Source: Streptomyces venezuelae (GTDB taxonomy: Bacteria; Actinomycetota; Actinomycetes; Streptomycetales; Streptomycetaceae). Taken from it: a DNA stretch of 64,000 nucleotides. Location of the stretch: positions 248,001 through 312,000 of the forward strand of contig NZ_CP029189.1 of NCBI RefSeq assembly GCF_008642275.1, written 5' to 3'. Below are positions 15,849 to 24,229 of the stretch, piece after piece (the first letter of the stretch is position 1; each line of letters begins with the position of its first letter). Made by a program: the position numbers and the translations under genes. The notes beneath the pieces are model-generated. The model was not told the origin of the DNA. It searched no databases and worked only from the letters and a program-made list of their open reading frames with translations.

Positions 15849-16561
15849 GCGGAGACCCCCTCGGTGGGCGCGGACCGGGTGCCGGGCGGTTCGGCGAGCA
15901 CCTTGCGCATGTCCCGTACCGCCTGCCAGGTGCCCCGCCAGGTGCCGGTGACCTTGGACTTCCCGGAGCGGGGCAGGTACGGGACGTCGGTCTCGGCGAC
16001 GCGCCAGCCGGCGTCGGCGGCCCGTACGACCATCTGCAGCGGGTAGCCGCTGCGCCGGTCGGTCAGGTGCAGGCCGAGCAGCGCCTCCCGGCGCGCGACC
16101 CGCATCGGTCCGAGGTCGTGCAGCCGCAGTCCGGTGCGGCGGCGCAGCATCCGGGCCAGCGCCAGGTTGCCGGCCCGGGCGTGTACGGGCCAGGCGCCGC
16201 GGCCCTGTGGGCGGCGGCGGCCGAGCAGCAGGTCCGCCTCGCCCGCGGCGACGCTCGCCGCCATCGCGGCGAGCAGCCCGGGGTCCATGGAGGCGTCGCA
16301 GTCGCAGAAGCAGACCAGGTCGGCGCGGGCCGCGAGGAGTCCGGCGTGGCAGGCGGCACCGAATCCGCGCCGGTCCTCGTGCACGACGGTGGCGCCCAGG
16401 CTCCGGGCGATCTCCGCCGAGCCGTCGGTCGACCCGTTGTCGACGACGATGGCACGCCATCCGGCCGGGACGCGCGCCAGCACCCAGGGAAGCGCCTGCG
16501 CCTCGTCGAGGCACGGCAGTACGAGGTCCGCGCGGGGCGGAGCACAAGCTGATGAAGTCAC
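15845..16561 (-). CDS. GT2 glycosyltransferase (polyprenyl-phosphate-sugar synthase-like)
   Basis: A 238-residue cytoplasmic GT-A enzyme: LVLPCLDEAQALPWVL, VVDNGSTDGSAEIA, the FCDCDASMDPGLL metal-binding DxD-like region (about 90-103), RSGYPLQMV and SGKSKVTGTWRGTWQAVRDM. This resembles polyprenyl-phosphate mannose/glucose synthases, so it could make the lipid-linked donor for the GT87 enzyme. GTG 16561 follows TACGGT by 6 nt, which suggests a leaderless transcript; GTG 16570 is the alternative. It is first in the operon with DUF2064 and the methyltransferase, and divergent from the response regulator. Confidence 0.88.
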   Translation of the reverse strand: MTSSACAPPRADLVLPCLDEAQALPWVLARVPAGWRAIVVDNGSTDGSAEIARSLGATVVHEDRRGFGAACHAGLLAARADLVCFCDCDASMDPGLLAAMAASVAAGEADLLLGRRRPQGRGAWPVHARAGNLALARMLRRRTGLRLHDLGPMRVARREALLGLHLTDRRSGYPLQMVVRAADAGWRVAETDVPYLPRSGKSKVTGTWRGTWQAVRDMRKVLAEPPGTRSAPTEGVSA

Positions 16562-16604
16562 CCTCCACACCGTAGGAATCAGGACCGGTGAAAGGGGGCT
16601 CACA

Positions 16605-16624
16605 GACCTTACGAAACGCGGACG
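16605..16624 (+). promoter_or_regulatory. Shared cluster motif, site 2
   Basis: GACCTTACGAAACGCGGACG on the plus strand, 60 bp upstream of the response regulator ATG. It matches site 1 in the same orientation relative to the downstream gene. It lies between the divergent GT2 operon and the two-component system. Confidence 0.55.
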
Positions 16625-16684
16625 CCGTCCCGTGGGAGGGGGTCCGCGCCACACCTGGGGCCGGGCAGGTGACAGCCTGGGGGC

Positions 16685-17558
<874 letters not shown>

Positions 17559-17566
<8 letters not shown>

Positions 17567-18671
17567 CCTTCTGCTGATCGCCCTGTACGCGCTCCTCGGC
17601 GCGGGCGCCGCCGGGCTGCTCGGGGCCGTGGCGCTGCGGATACTGCGCCGGCGCAGCGTCGCCGTCTCCCTCGCGGTCGTGGCCGCGGTCGCGGTGTCCG
17701 CGATGCTCGCCGGAACGCTGGCCGTCGCCTGGGCGATGTTCCTGTCCTCCCACGACCTGGCCGTCGTGACGACGGTCGTCGCGACGGCCGCGGCCGTCTC
17801 GATGGCCACCGCGCTGTTGCTGGGCCGCCAGGTCGTCCGGCGCTGCCGGGAGCTCGTGGGCGCGGCCCGGGTCTTCGGCGAGGAGGGCACGTTCGCGGCG
17901 CCCACGCTGCCCGCTCCCGCCGAGTTCACGGCACTGAGCAGCGAGCTGGCCCGCACCAGCGAACGGCTGGCGGCCTCCCGGGAGCGCGAGCGGGCCCTGG
18001 AGGCCTCGCGGCGCGAGCTCGTGGCCTGGATCTCGCACGATCTGCGCACCCCGCTGGCCGGTCTGCGCGCCATGTCGGAGGCGCTGGAGGACGGTATGGC
18101 GGCTGATCCCGCCCGCTACCACCGGCAGATCCGTACCGAGGTCGACCGCCTCAACTCCATGGTCGGCGACCTCTTCGAGCTGTCGCGCATCCACGCGGGC
18201 GCGCTCTCCCTCACGCTGACCCGGATGTCGCTGCACGACCTGGTGGGCGACGCCCTGGCCGGCACCGACGCGCTCGCCCGCGAGCACGGCGTGCGGCTGG
18301 TCGGCGAGGGGGTCGCCTCGCTGCCGGTGGAGGTGGACGGCAAGGAGATGACTCGGGTGCTGTCCAACCTCCTGGTCAACGCCATCCGCCACACCCCGGC
18401 CGACGGTACGGTCGCGATCGCCGCCGAACGCCGGGCGGACTCCGTGGTGCTCTCGGTCACCGACGCCTGCGGAGGGATCCCCGAGGAGGACCTCCCGCGT
18501 GTCTTCGACACGGGCTGGCGCGGCACCCCGGCCCGTACCCCTCCTTCGGGTGCGGGCCTGGGCCTCGCGATCGTCCGGGGCATCGTCGAGGCCCACGCGG
18601 GCCACGCGGACGTCCGCAACGTGAGCGGCGGCTGCCGCTTCGAACTGACCCTGCCGGCCGCGGCCGGCTAG
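17559..18671 (+). CDS. Sensor histidine kinase
   Basis: A 370-residue kinase. TM segments at about 4-28 and 33-62 are joined by a tiny loop, and a third lies at about 66-88, leaving almost no extracytoplasmic domain; it may sense within the membrane or through a partner. HAMP-like linker (RQVVRRCRELVGAARVF), DHp with phospho-acceptor H160 in WISHDLRTPLAG, then HATPase with NLLVNAIRHT (N box) and GAGLGLAIV (G2 box). The D-box/G1 motif is degenerate (SVTDACGGIP). GGAGG precedes ATG 17559. It pairs with the overlapping response regulator. Confidence 0.93.
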
Positions 18672-18684
18672 GCCGTCGGCGAGG

Positions 18685-18918
18685 TCAGTAGAACATCCAG
18701 GCCGGGGTCAGGTTGCCGTTGATGGTGAACATCACCTCCCCGGCCAGGCACGGCGGATCGACGTTCGCGACGGCGGAGGCCTGGGTGGGGTCGCCGTAGT
18801 TGCCCATCCACCGCCATTGCTTGAGCGATCTCTGTGCGGCGATGCGCTGCTTGATCTCGATCCCTTCCTCGACGGAAAGGACCCGGTCGACAGCGATTTC
18901 CCCGTTCTGCTTCTCCAT
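18685..18918 (-). CDS. 77-aa orphan protein
   Basis: A 77-residue protein with an excellent GGAGG six bases before ATG 18918. The N-terminal half is charged and helical (EEGIEIKQRIAAQRSLKQW). The C-terminal half is uncharged, with VANVDPPCLAGE, one Cys, and an aromatic end (LTPAWMFY). There is no signal peptide, TM segment or family I can name. A leader-plus-core layout would suit a modified peptide, but no modification enzyme is adjacent. It sits alone between the kinase and the epimerase, in slightly less GC-rich DNA. Confidence 0.7.
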   Translation of the reverse strand: MEKQNGEIAVDRVLSVEEGIEIKQRIAAQRSLKQWRWMGNYGDPTQASAVANVDPPCLAGEVMFTINGNLTPAWMFY

Positions 18919-19082
18919 GCCAGTCCTCCTGCACTCGTAGCTGAAAGTAGCGGACGATTACAGAATGTGGCTGACCGCACCGATGTGCTAGCCCCGGGGT
19001 CGGCGTGTCGGCGCCGGGCGGCGAGGTCTACCTCATCGGCCCTGCGATCGGCGCGGCAGGGCAGTGCGGAGCGGACGGCCGG

Positions 19083-20168
19083 TCAGCACGACGTGGATCG
19101 AACGGGGTTCGGTGCTCCCGGTGACACGCTGCATCCCGGCTCGGCCGGACGGGTGGCCAGTTCGGCCATGCCCGCGGCGAAGGGGACGGCGGGGCGCCAG
19201 CCCAGCTCGTGGCGCAGGCGCGCCGAGTCCGCGGTGATGTGCCGGACGTCGCCGAGCCGGTACTCGCCGGTGACGACCGGGGCCGGGCCACCACAGGCGG
19301 CGGCCAGCGCCGCGGCCATGTCGCCCACGGTCCGCGGGTCGCCGCTGCCGACGTTGTACGCGGTGAAGCCCGCGGGCGGCCCGGAGCCCACGCCCGCCTC
19401 CGCGCCCGTGCCCGCCGGGGCCAGGGCCTCCAGCGCCAGCGCGTTGGCCGCGGCCACGTCCCGCACGTGCACGAAGTCCCGGCGCTGACCGCCGTCCTCG
19501 AAGACCCGCGGCGCCTCGCCCCGCGCGAGCGAGGACGTGAACAGCGCGGCCACCCCCGCGTACGGGGTGTCGCGGGGCATCCCCGGCCCGTAGACGTTGT
19601 GGTAGCGCAGCGAGACGACGTGTCCGCCGGTGGCCCGGGCCCAGGAGGCCGCGAGGTGTTCCTGGGCGAGCTTGGTCGTGGCGTAGACGTTCCGGGGGTC
19701 CGCCGGGGCGTCCTCCGTGACCAGTCCCGGCGCCAGGTCGGCGCCGCAGACCGGGCAGCGCGGCTCGAACCGCCCGGCCCTCAGATCGGTCTCGGCGCGC
19801 GGGCCGGGCCGGACCGTGCCGTGGGCGGGGCATGCGTAGCGTCCCTCGCCGTAGACGACCATCGACCCGGCGAGCAGCAGCCGCGGCACCCGTGCACGCG
19901 CCATCCCGGCGAGCAGCACCGCGGTGCCCAGGTCGTTCGCCGACACATAGCCGGGCGCGTCCCCGAAGTCCTTCCCGAGCCCGACCCTGGCCGCCTGGTG
20001 ACAGACCGCGTCCACGCCGGCCAGGGCCCGCTCCACGGCATCCGGGTCCCGTACGTCCCGTCCGTCCGCCGCCAGGTCGAAGACCACCGGCTCGTGGCCG
20101 CGGCCGGTCAGCTCGGCGACGACGTGCGAGCCGATGAAGCCCGCCCCTCCAGTCACAAGTACACGCAT
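19083..20168 (-). CDS. NAD-dependent sugar epimerase/dehydratase with Cys insert
   Basis: A 361-residue extended SDR. The Rossmann motif TGGAGFIGSHV is at residues 6-16. Catalytic elements are LLAGSMVVYGEG and YATTK (YxxxK), and RYHNVYGPGMPRDTPYAG follows. Between these lies an insert with RYACPAH and RCPVCGADL that could bind a metal. Probably acts on an NDP-sugar, feeding the neighbouring glycosyltransferases. The last 25 residues are atypical and probably disordered. Upstream lie the hairpin 20186-20220 and, 51 bp from the start, a third copy of the cluster motif. Confidence 0.9.
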   Translation of the reverse strand: MRVLVTGGAGFIGSHVVAELTGRGHEPVVFDLAADGRDVRDPDAVERALAGVDAVCHQAARVGLGKDFGDAPGYVSANDLGTAVLLAGMARARVPRLLLAGSMVVYGEGRYACPAHGTVRPGPRAETDLRAGRFEPRCPVCGADLAPGLVTEDAPADPRNVYATTKLAQEHLAASWARATGGHVVSLRYHNVYGPGMPRDTPYAGVAALFTSSLARGEAPRVFEDGGQRRDFVHVRDVAAANALALEALAPAGTGAEAGVGSGPPAGFTAYNVGSGDPRTVGDMAAALAAACGGPAPVVTGEYRLGDVRHITADSARLRHELGWRPAVPFAAGMAELATRPAEPGCSVSPGAPNPVRSTSC

Positions 20169-20185
20169 GCCCCGACGCTATGCCG

Positions 20186-20220
20186 CGTGCGGCCCGGCGG
20201 GACGCCCGCCGGGCCGCACG
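20186..20220. terminator. Strong hairpin upstream of the epimerase gene
   Basis: Perfect 16-bp arms (20186-20201 and 20205-20220) with an ACG loop, between the end of the serine hydrolase gene (20270, minus) and the epimerase start (20168). Probably terminates the hydrolase transcript; if the epimerase promoter lies at the adjacent motif, the hairpin would fall in its leader. Confidence 0.8.
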
Positions 20221-20235
20221 TCACGGATCCGTAAG
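20219..20235 (-). promoter_or_regulatory. Shared cluster motif, site 3 (weaker)
   Basis: Minus strand CTTACGGATCCGTGACG, 12 of 17 identical to site 1 with an exact CTTACGGA core, and at the same 51-bp distance from the gene start (20168). Weaker than sites 1 and 2. Confidence 0.35.
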
Positions 20236-20269
20236 CACCCGCGGGAGGCGGCACCGCCCCTGCGCGCGG

Positions 20270-21673
20270 TCAGCGCACGGGACCCGACAGCGGCCCGGGG
20301 AGCGGCGGCATGTCCTGCGGCAGGACGCGCGGCGCGGACGGGGTCCGCGCGGACGGGGCCTGGGCGGACGGGCCCTCGGCGGAGCCGTTCTTCGCGGCCG
20401 GGTCCGGGGTGCGCGGCGCCGTGGTGCCGCAGAGGGACTGGTCGCGGTAGTCCCGCATGGCCGCGTCGGCCGGGTGCGCCTCGAACTCGGTGCCGGCCTC
20501 GTTGAGGCGCTGGTACTTCATCAGGTTGTACCCGATGGCGAACTGACGGCTGCCGTCCGGGCTGGACAGGGCCCAGGTCCCGGCGCCGAAGACTCCCCCG
20601 TCATGGCCCCAGGCCGGTCCGCACGGCGTGTCCATGGAGTAGATGCCGAGTCCGTAGCGCATGACCACGGCGCCCTTGCCGTCCTTGACGTCCACGGTGG
20701 TGCGCATCTGGTCCAGCTGGCGGCGCGGGAGGACGTCACCGCCCAGCAGGGCGCGGTAGAAGCTGTTGAGGTCCTGCGGGGTGGAGACGAGGGCCCCGGC
20801 GGTACCGGCCCAGGTCATGTTGTAGTCGCTGTAGTCGCGCGGGGGGTCGATGATCCCGTAGAAGCTCTCGTACATGCGGGCGTGAGCGCCGCGGATGCGC
20901 GGGTCGGTGCCGGGGAAGTAGGTGTCGCGCAGGCCCGCCCGCCGGATCACGTCCCGCGTGATCACCTGCTCCGGGTCCTGGCCGGTCACCTTGCGGAGCA
21001 CCTCGCCGAGCAGCACGTAGTTGGTGTTGGAGTAGGACCATTCGGTGCCGGGTTCGAACAGCTGCGGCCTGGCCACCCCGTAGCCGATCAGCTCGGCGGG
21101 CCGGATCGTGCGGTACCGGTGCTCGTCCAGGCTCTCCGTGGTCCCCTTCAGGAGGGAGGGGAAGGCATCGCCGACGTAGTCCTGGATGCCGCTGGTGTGG
21201 TTCAGGAGCATGCGTACGGTCACCTTGCGGCCGCGTTCGCCGGGCAGCAGCTCGGGCACGTAGTCGCCGACCGGCCGGTCCAGGTCCACCCGGCCCTTCG
21301 CGGACTGCTGGAGGACGGCCACGGCGGTGAAGGTCTTGGTGACGCTGCCGACGCGGTGCCGCAGGTCGGGGCGGACCTTGCGCCCGGTGGCGACGTCGGC
21401 GAGCCCGGCGGCGCCGTCGAAGCGCTCACGGCCGTCGCGGACCCCGGAGTAGACGCCGTACACGCCCGCCTCCTGGATCGCGTTCAGCCCCGCCTGCAGC
21501 CGGGTCCGGTCTAAGCGCCGGCCCGCGTCCTGGCCGTAGGTGCTCGGTGCTTCCTGGGCGGCGGCGCTCGCGGCCGGCGCGAGGCCGGCCAGCAGGGCTA
21601 TCGCCACGGCGGTGGCCGAGGCGGCGCGGCGCAGTCGCGGTGCGGGTCGGTCGGCGGGACGGGTGTGGGGCAC
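20270..21673 (-). CDS. Secreted class C beta-lactamase-like / D-Ala carboxypeptidase-like serine hydrolase
   Basis: A 467-residue protein with a signal peptide (about 1-40: RRAASATAVAIALLAGLAPAAS then ASAAA). Catalytic motifs are SVTK at 110-113, YSN at 214-216 and HDGG near 345, the SxxK / YxN / HxG set of class C beta-lactamases and DD-peptidases. The C-terminal 60 residues are Pro/Ser/Ala-rich. GAGGAG precedes GTG 21673. Leu54 is encoded by TTA (21514-21512), rare in this genome type, so translation may need the bldA tRNA. Likely acts on cell-wall peptides or D-amino-acid esters. Confidence 0.9.
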   Translation of the reverse strand: MPHTRPADRPAPRLRRAASATAVAIALLAGLAPAASAAAQEAPSTYGQDAGRRLDRTRLQAGLNAIQEAGVYGVYSGVRDGRERFDGAAGLADVATGRKVRPDLRHRVGSVTKTFTAVAVLQQSAKGRVDLDRPVGDYVPELLPGERGRKVTVRMLLNHTSGIQDYVGDAFPSLLKGTTESLDEHRYRTIRPAELIGYGVARPQLFEPGTEWSYSNTNYVLLGEVLRKVTGQDPEQVITRDVIRRAGLRDTYFPGTDPRIRGAHARMYESFYGIIDPPRDYSDYNMTWAGTAGALVSTPQDLNSFYRALLGGDVLPRRQLDQMRTTVDVKDGKGAVVMRYGLGIYSMDTPCGPAWGHDGGVFGAGTWALSSPDGSRQFAIGYNLMKYQRLNEAGTEFEAHPADAAMRDYRDQSLCGTTAPRTPDPAAKNGSAEGPSAQAPSARTPSAPRVLPQDMPPLPGPLSGPVR

Positions 21674-21916
21674 GGCGGCTCCTCGTCGGTGGCCCGGTGG
21701 GGCCCGGCGATCTTGGTCCCCTCCATTCTTCGCTCCGGCCCCCGGCCCCGGCCTCCTCCACCAGAACGAACGGGGCATCAGCCTCCAGAAGGAGAAGCAC
21801 CTTGACAGGCCGATACATATGTCACGGCGCACTCCCGGGCGTACGGCCCCGTGCGGCGTGGCGCGGCCCCGCCCGCACACCCCTGACCTGCGGAATGTGA
21901 CTCCGCCCACCCTCCC

Positions 21917-21946
21917 TTGACCGGGCAAGGAAGGGCTACCTAACTT
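21917..21946 (+). promoter_or_regulatory. Sigma-70-like promoter of a leaderless transcript
   Basis: TTGACC (21917-21922), 18-bp spacer, TAACTT (21941-21946). The predicted start falls 7-8 nt later, on or next to the ATG at 21954, so the DUF6400-like mRNA is probably leaderless. No ribosome site lies before that ATG. Confidence 0.7.
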
Positions 21947-21953
21947 CGATGTC

Positions 21954-22238
21954 ATGGCCCCCCACGACCGCACCCCGCCGTCCGACGCCTCCGGTGCACC
22001 CGACGCGTCCGAGCTGGTCGATTTCGCCGTCGACCTCACCTCACAGGAGGTGCTCCGGCGCGCCCAGGTGATGGCGGCCCTCGGCCCCGACTGGGATCCG
22101 ATGGAGGTGCTCCTCGGTGAGGAGGCCGCGTACGACCTGCTCTATTCCGGGCTCGACGCCGGGCAGCAGCGCCTCTACGACGACCTGGTGGCGGCCGGTG
22201 TGCTGCCCTCCCGCGGAGACGGCCGTGCTGCCGCTTGA
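21954..22238 (+). CDS. DUF6400-like small protein
   Basis: A 94-residue acidic helical protein: LTSQEVLRRAQVMAALGPDWDPMEVL, EEAAYDLLYSGLD, QRLYDDLVAAGVLP. I read this as DUF6400, a family of unknown function found in Streptomyces. A consensus promoter ends 7 nt before its ATG. Its last 14 bases overlap the next gene, a small Cys-rich protein, in another frame, so the two are probably co-expressed. Confidence 0.82.
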   Translation: MAPHDRTPPSDASGAPDASELVDFAVDLTSQEVLRRAQVMAALGPDWDPMEVLLGEEAAYDLLYSGLDAGQQRLYDDLVAAGVLPSRGDGRAAA

Positions 22239-22482
22239 TCCGCAGGCCGACCCCGGGCGCCGCGCCTGGGTCGCCTGCCCGAAGTGCGCGGACGCCCGCG
22301 GCTGCGAACCCTGCGAGCAGCGGCGCACCTGCTCCACCCACTGGCGCTACCTGCTCACCAACACCGGCAGCATGCTCCACCTGCAGTGCCCCGGGTGCAC
22401 CCACGTCTGGGTCCACGAGAGCGGATTCGGAGCCACCCGGTCCCTGTGGGACCGCGTCACGGACGCCCGGCCCGGCTTCTGA
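22225..22482 (+). CDS. Small Cys-rich (zinc-ribbon-like) protein
   Basis: An 85-residue protein from GTG 22225 (GGAG 7 nt upstream). It has WVACPKCADARGCEPCEQ and TCSTHW in the first half and LQCPGCTHVWVHESG in the second, giving CxxC pairs that could bind one or two zinc ions. An aromatic tail ends SLWDRVTDARPGF. It overlaps the DUF6400-like gene by 14 nt and is probably translated from the same message. It could act in nucleic-acid or protein binding; no family is assigned. Confidence 0.75.
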   Translation: MLPLDPQADPGRRAWVACPKCADARGCEPCEQRRTCSTHWRYLLTNTGSMLHLQCPGCTHVWVHESGFGATRSLWDRVTDARPGF

Positions 22483-22497
22483 CCTCCGCACCGGGGG

Positions 22498-23292
22498 TCA
22501 GGCGGCGGTCCATCCGCCGTCCAGGGGGATCGAGGCACCCGTGACGTAGCCGGTGTGCGGGCCGCAGAGCCACAGGACGGCTGCCGCGACCTCCTCCGGT
22601 TCGATCAGCCGCTTGACCGCGGAGCGGCTCAGCAGTACCTCGGACACCACCTGGGCGGCGTCGATGCCGTGGGCGGCGGCCTGGGCCTCGATCTGCCGCT
22701 CGACCAGCGGTGTGCGGACGTAGCCGGGGTTCACGCAGTTGCTGGTGACGCCGTGCGGGGCCCCTTCGAGGGCCGCGACCTTGCTCAGCCCTTCAAGGGC
22801 GTGCTTCGCGGTCACGTAGCCGGCCTTGTACGCGCTGGCGCGCAGCCCGTGCACGCTGGAGATGTTCACGATGCGGCCCCAGCCGCGTGCGCGCATGTAC
22901 GGCATGGTCCGGCGGATCAGCAGGAACGGCGCGTGCACCATCACACGCTGCATGAGTGCGAAGCGGTCCGGCGGGAACTCGGTCAGTGGGGCGACGTGCT
23001 GCAGTCCGGCGTTGTTGACCAGGATGTCGACGTCGGCCGGCAGCTCCGCGACGGTCTCGGCCCGGGCCAGGTCCACCACGTGCGCCTGCCCGCCGATCGT
23101 CCCCGCGACCGCCTTCGCCGCGGCGGCGTCCATGTCCACCACGTGCACCCGGGCCCCGGCCGCGGCAAGCGCCGAGGCGCAGGCCCGCCCGATCCCGCTG
23201 CCGGCCCCGGTCACCATGGCGGTACGGCCCGCCAGGCCCAGGCCCTCGGGGGCGGCTGTCGCACGGGGCACGGGAGGAGATCCGCTCGTCAT
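22498..23292 (-). CDS. SDR dehydrogenase, 3-hydroxybutyrate dehydrogenase type
   Basis: A 264-residue classical SDR from ATG 23292; GTG 23313 would add seven residues. Cofactor motif TGAGSGIGRA, then DILVNNAGLQHV, catalytic Ser in IVNISSVHGL, YVTAKHA (YxxxK) and NPGYVRTPLVERQI. HVVDMD after beta-2 suggests NAD rather than NADP. The GLQHVAPLTEFP and ASAYKAGYVTAKHALEGL segments match 3-hydroxybutyrate dehydrogenases, which interconvert 3-hydroxybutyrate and acetoacetate. Stand-alone gene, opposite the Cys-rich protein. Confidence 0.88.
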   Translation of the reverse strand: MTSGSPPVPRATAAPEGLGLAGRTAMVTGAGSGIGRACASALAAAGARVHVVDMDAAAAKAVAGTIGGQAHVVDLARAETVAELPADVDILVNNAGLQHVAPLTEFPPDRFALMQRVMVHAPFLLIRRTMPYMRARGWGRIVNISSVHGLRASAYKAGYVTAKHALEGLSKVAALEGAPHGVTSNCVNPGYVRTPLVERQIEAQAAAHGIDAAQVVSEVLLSRSAVKRLIEPEEVAAAVLWLCGPHTGYVTGASIPLDGGWTAA

Positions 23293-23446
23293 GCCCGGAA
23301 TCATCAGGGACACCCGTGGACCGCTCCCATGTGCGCGGCCGCCACAGTCGGGCGGCCGGCGGTGTCGGCCACCGCCAGGCCGGGCGGCGGCCGGTCCCGG
23401 TGCTGCGTCCGGGAGGGTCCACCGGGGTGCGGCGCCCGGCCCGGCG

Positions 23447-24145
23447 CTACGCGGGCCCGAGCAGGTCCAGCAGGGGGGCCAGGCCCGCCGGCCGCTCGTC
23501 GACCGGGAGGTGGTCGACGAAACGCACCGGGCAGCCGAGTGCCCGTGCGCCGCCGTCCGCCTCGCGGCTGTCGCCGACCATCAGCACGTCGGCGGGGGCC
23601 AGGCCCAGCCGGTCACAGGCGGCCCGGAAGATCACCGGATCGGGCTTCTGGGTGCCCAGCTCGTAGGAGAGCACGTAGGCGTCGACCAGCTCGTCGAGGC
23701 CGTGCGCGCGGAAGACCGGCCGCAGGTCCCATCCGATGTTGCTGACCACGGCCACCGGGAGCCCCCGGCGGCGCAGTTCGCGCAGCGTGCGTTCCGTGTC
23801 CGGGTAGGGGCGCCAGGCGGCGGGGCTCATGTGGCGGTCGTAGAGCGCCTGTGCCAGTTCGGGGTCGGTGATCCCGGCCGCCCGGGTCAGACCTCCGTAG
23901 GCGGCCCGGTGCTGCTCGGCGCTGATGTCCCGCTGGTCCCACAGGGTTTCGAGGTGCGCCGGCACGTGCCGGGGCGACGCCCCGCCGGGCAGCGCGCCGT
24001 ACTCGGTCAGCCTCCGCGCCGTCTCGTCGAAGTCCGCCCCGGCCAGCAGGGTGCCGGTCTCCGCGAGCGCGGCGGCGAGCCACTCCTCGGTCGACTCGAC
24101 GCGCAGCAGGGTGCCGGAGAAGTCGAACATCACTCCTTTGATCAT
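23447..24145 (-). CDS. HAD-superfamily hydrolase
   Basis: A 232-residue HAD. Motif I is FDFSGTL (nucleophile D8), motif II VAVVSNIGW, motif III TQKPDPVIF, motif IV MVGDSREAD. The usual second Asp of DxD is Ser, so it may not be an ordinary phosphatase; dehalogenase- and phosphonatase-like HADs also lack that Asp. An alpha-helical cap lies at about 15-100. The ATG at 24145 is close to the start of homology. Downstream neighbour in the same direction is the SDR, 134 bp away, so a shared transcript is uncertain. Confidence 0.88.
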   Translation of the reverse strand: MIKGVMFDFSGTLLRVESTEEWLAAALAETGTLLAGADFDETARRLTEYGALPGGASPRHVPAHLETLWDQRDISAEQHRAAYGGLTRAAGITDPELAQALYDRHMSPAAWRPYPDTERTLRELRRRGLPVAVVSNIGWDLRPVFRAHGLDELVDAYVLSYELGTQKPDPVIFRAACDRLGLAPADVLMVGDSREADGGARALGCPVRFVDHLPVDERPAGLAPLLDLLGPA

Positions 24146-24189
24146 GTGGTGATCGTAGTCCGCTCCGGGGTGCCGCCGACCGGACGCGG

Positions 24190-24215
24190 GCGCACCGGCC
24201 GGACGGCCGGTGCGC
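24190..24215. terminator. Hairpin after the L,D-transpeptidase gene
   Basis: Perfect 12-bp arms (24190-24201, 24204-24215) with a 2-nt GA centre, just past the transpeptidase stop (24230, minus strand). Likely terminator separating it from the HAD gene. Confidence 0.75.
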
Positions 24216-24229
24216 TCCCGGAGGCGGGG

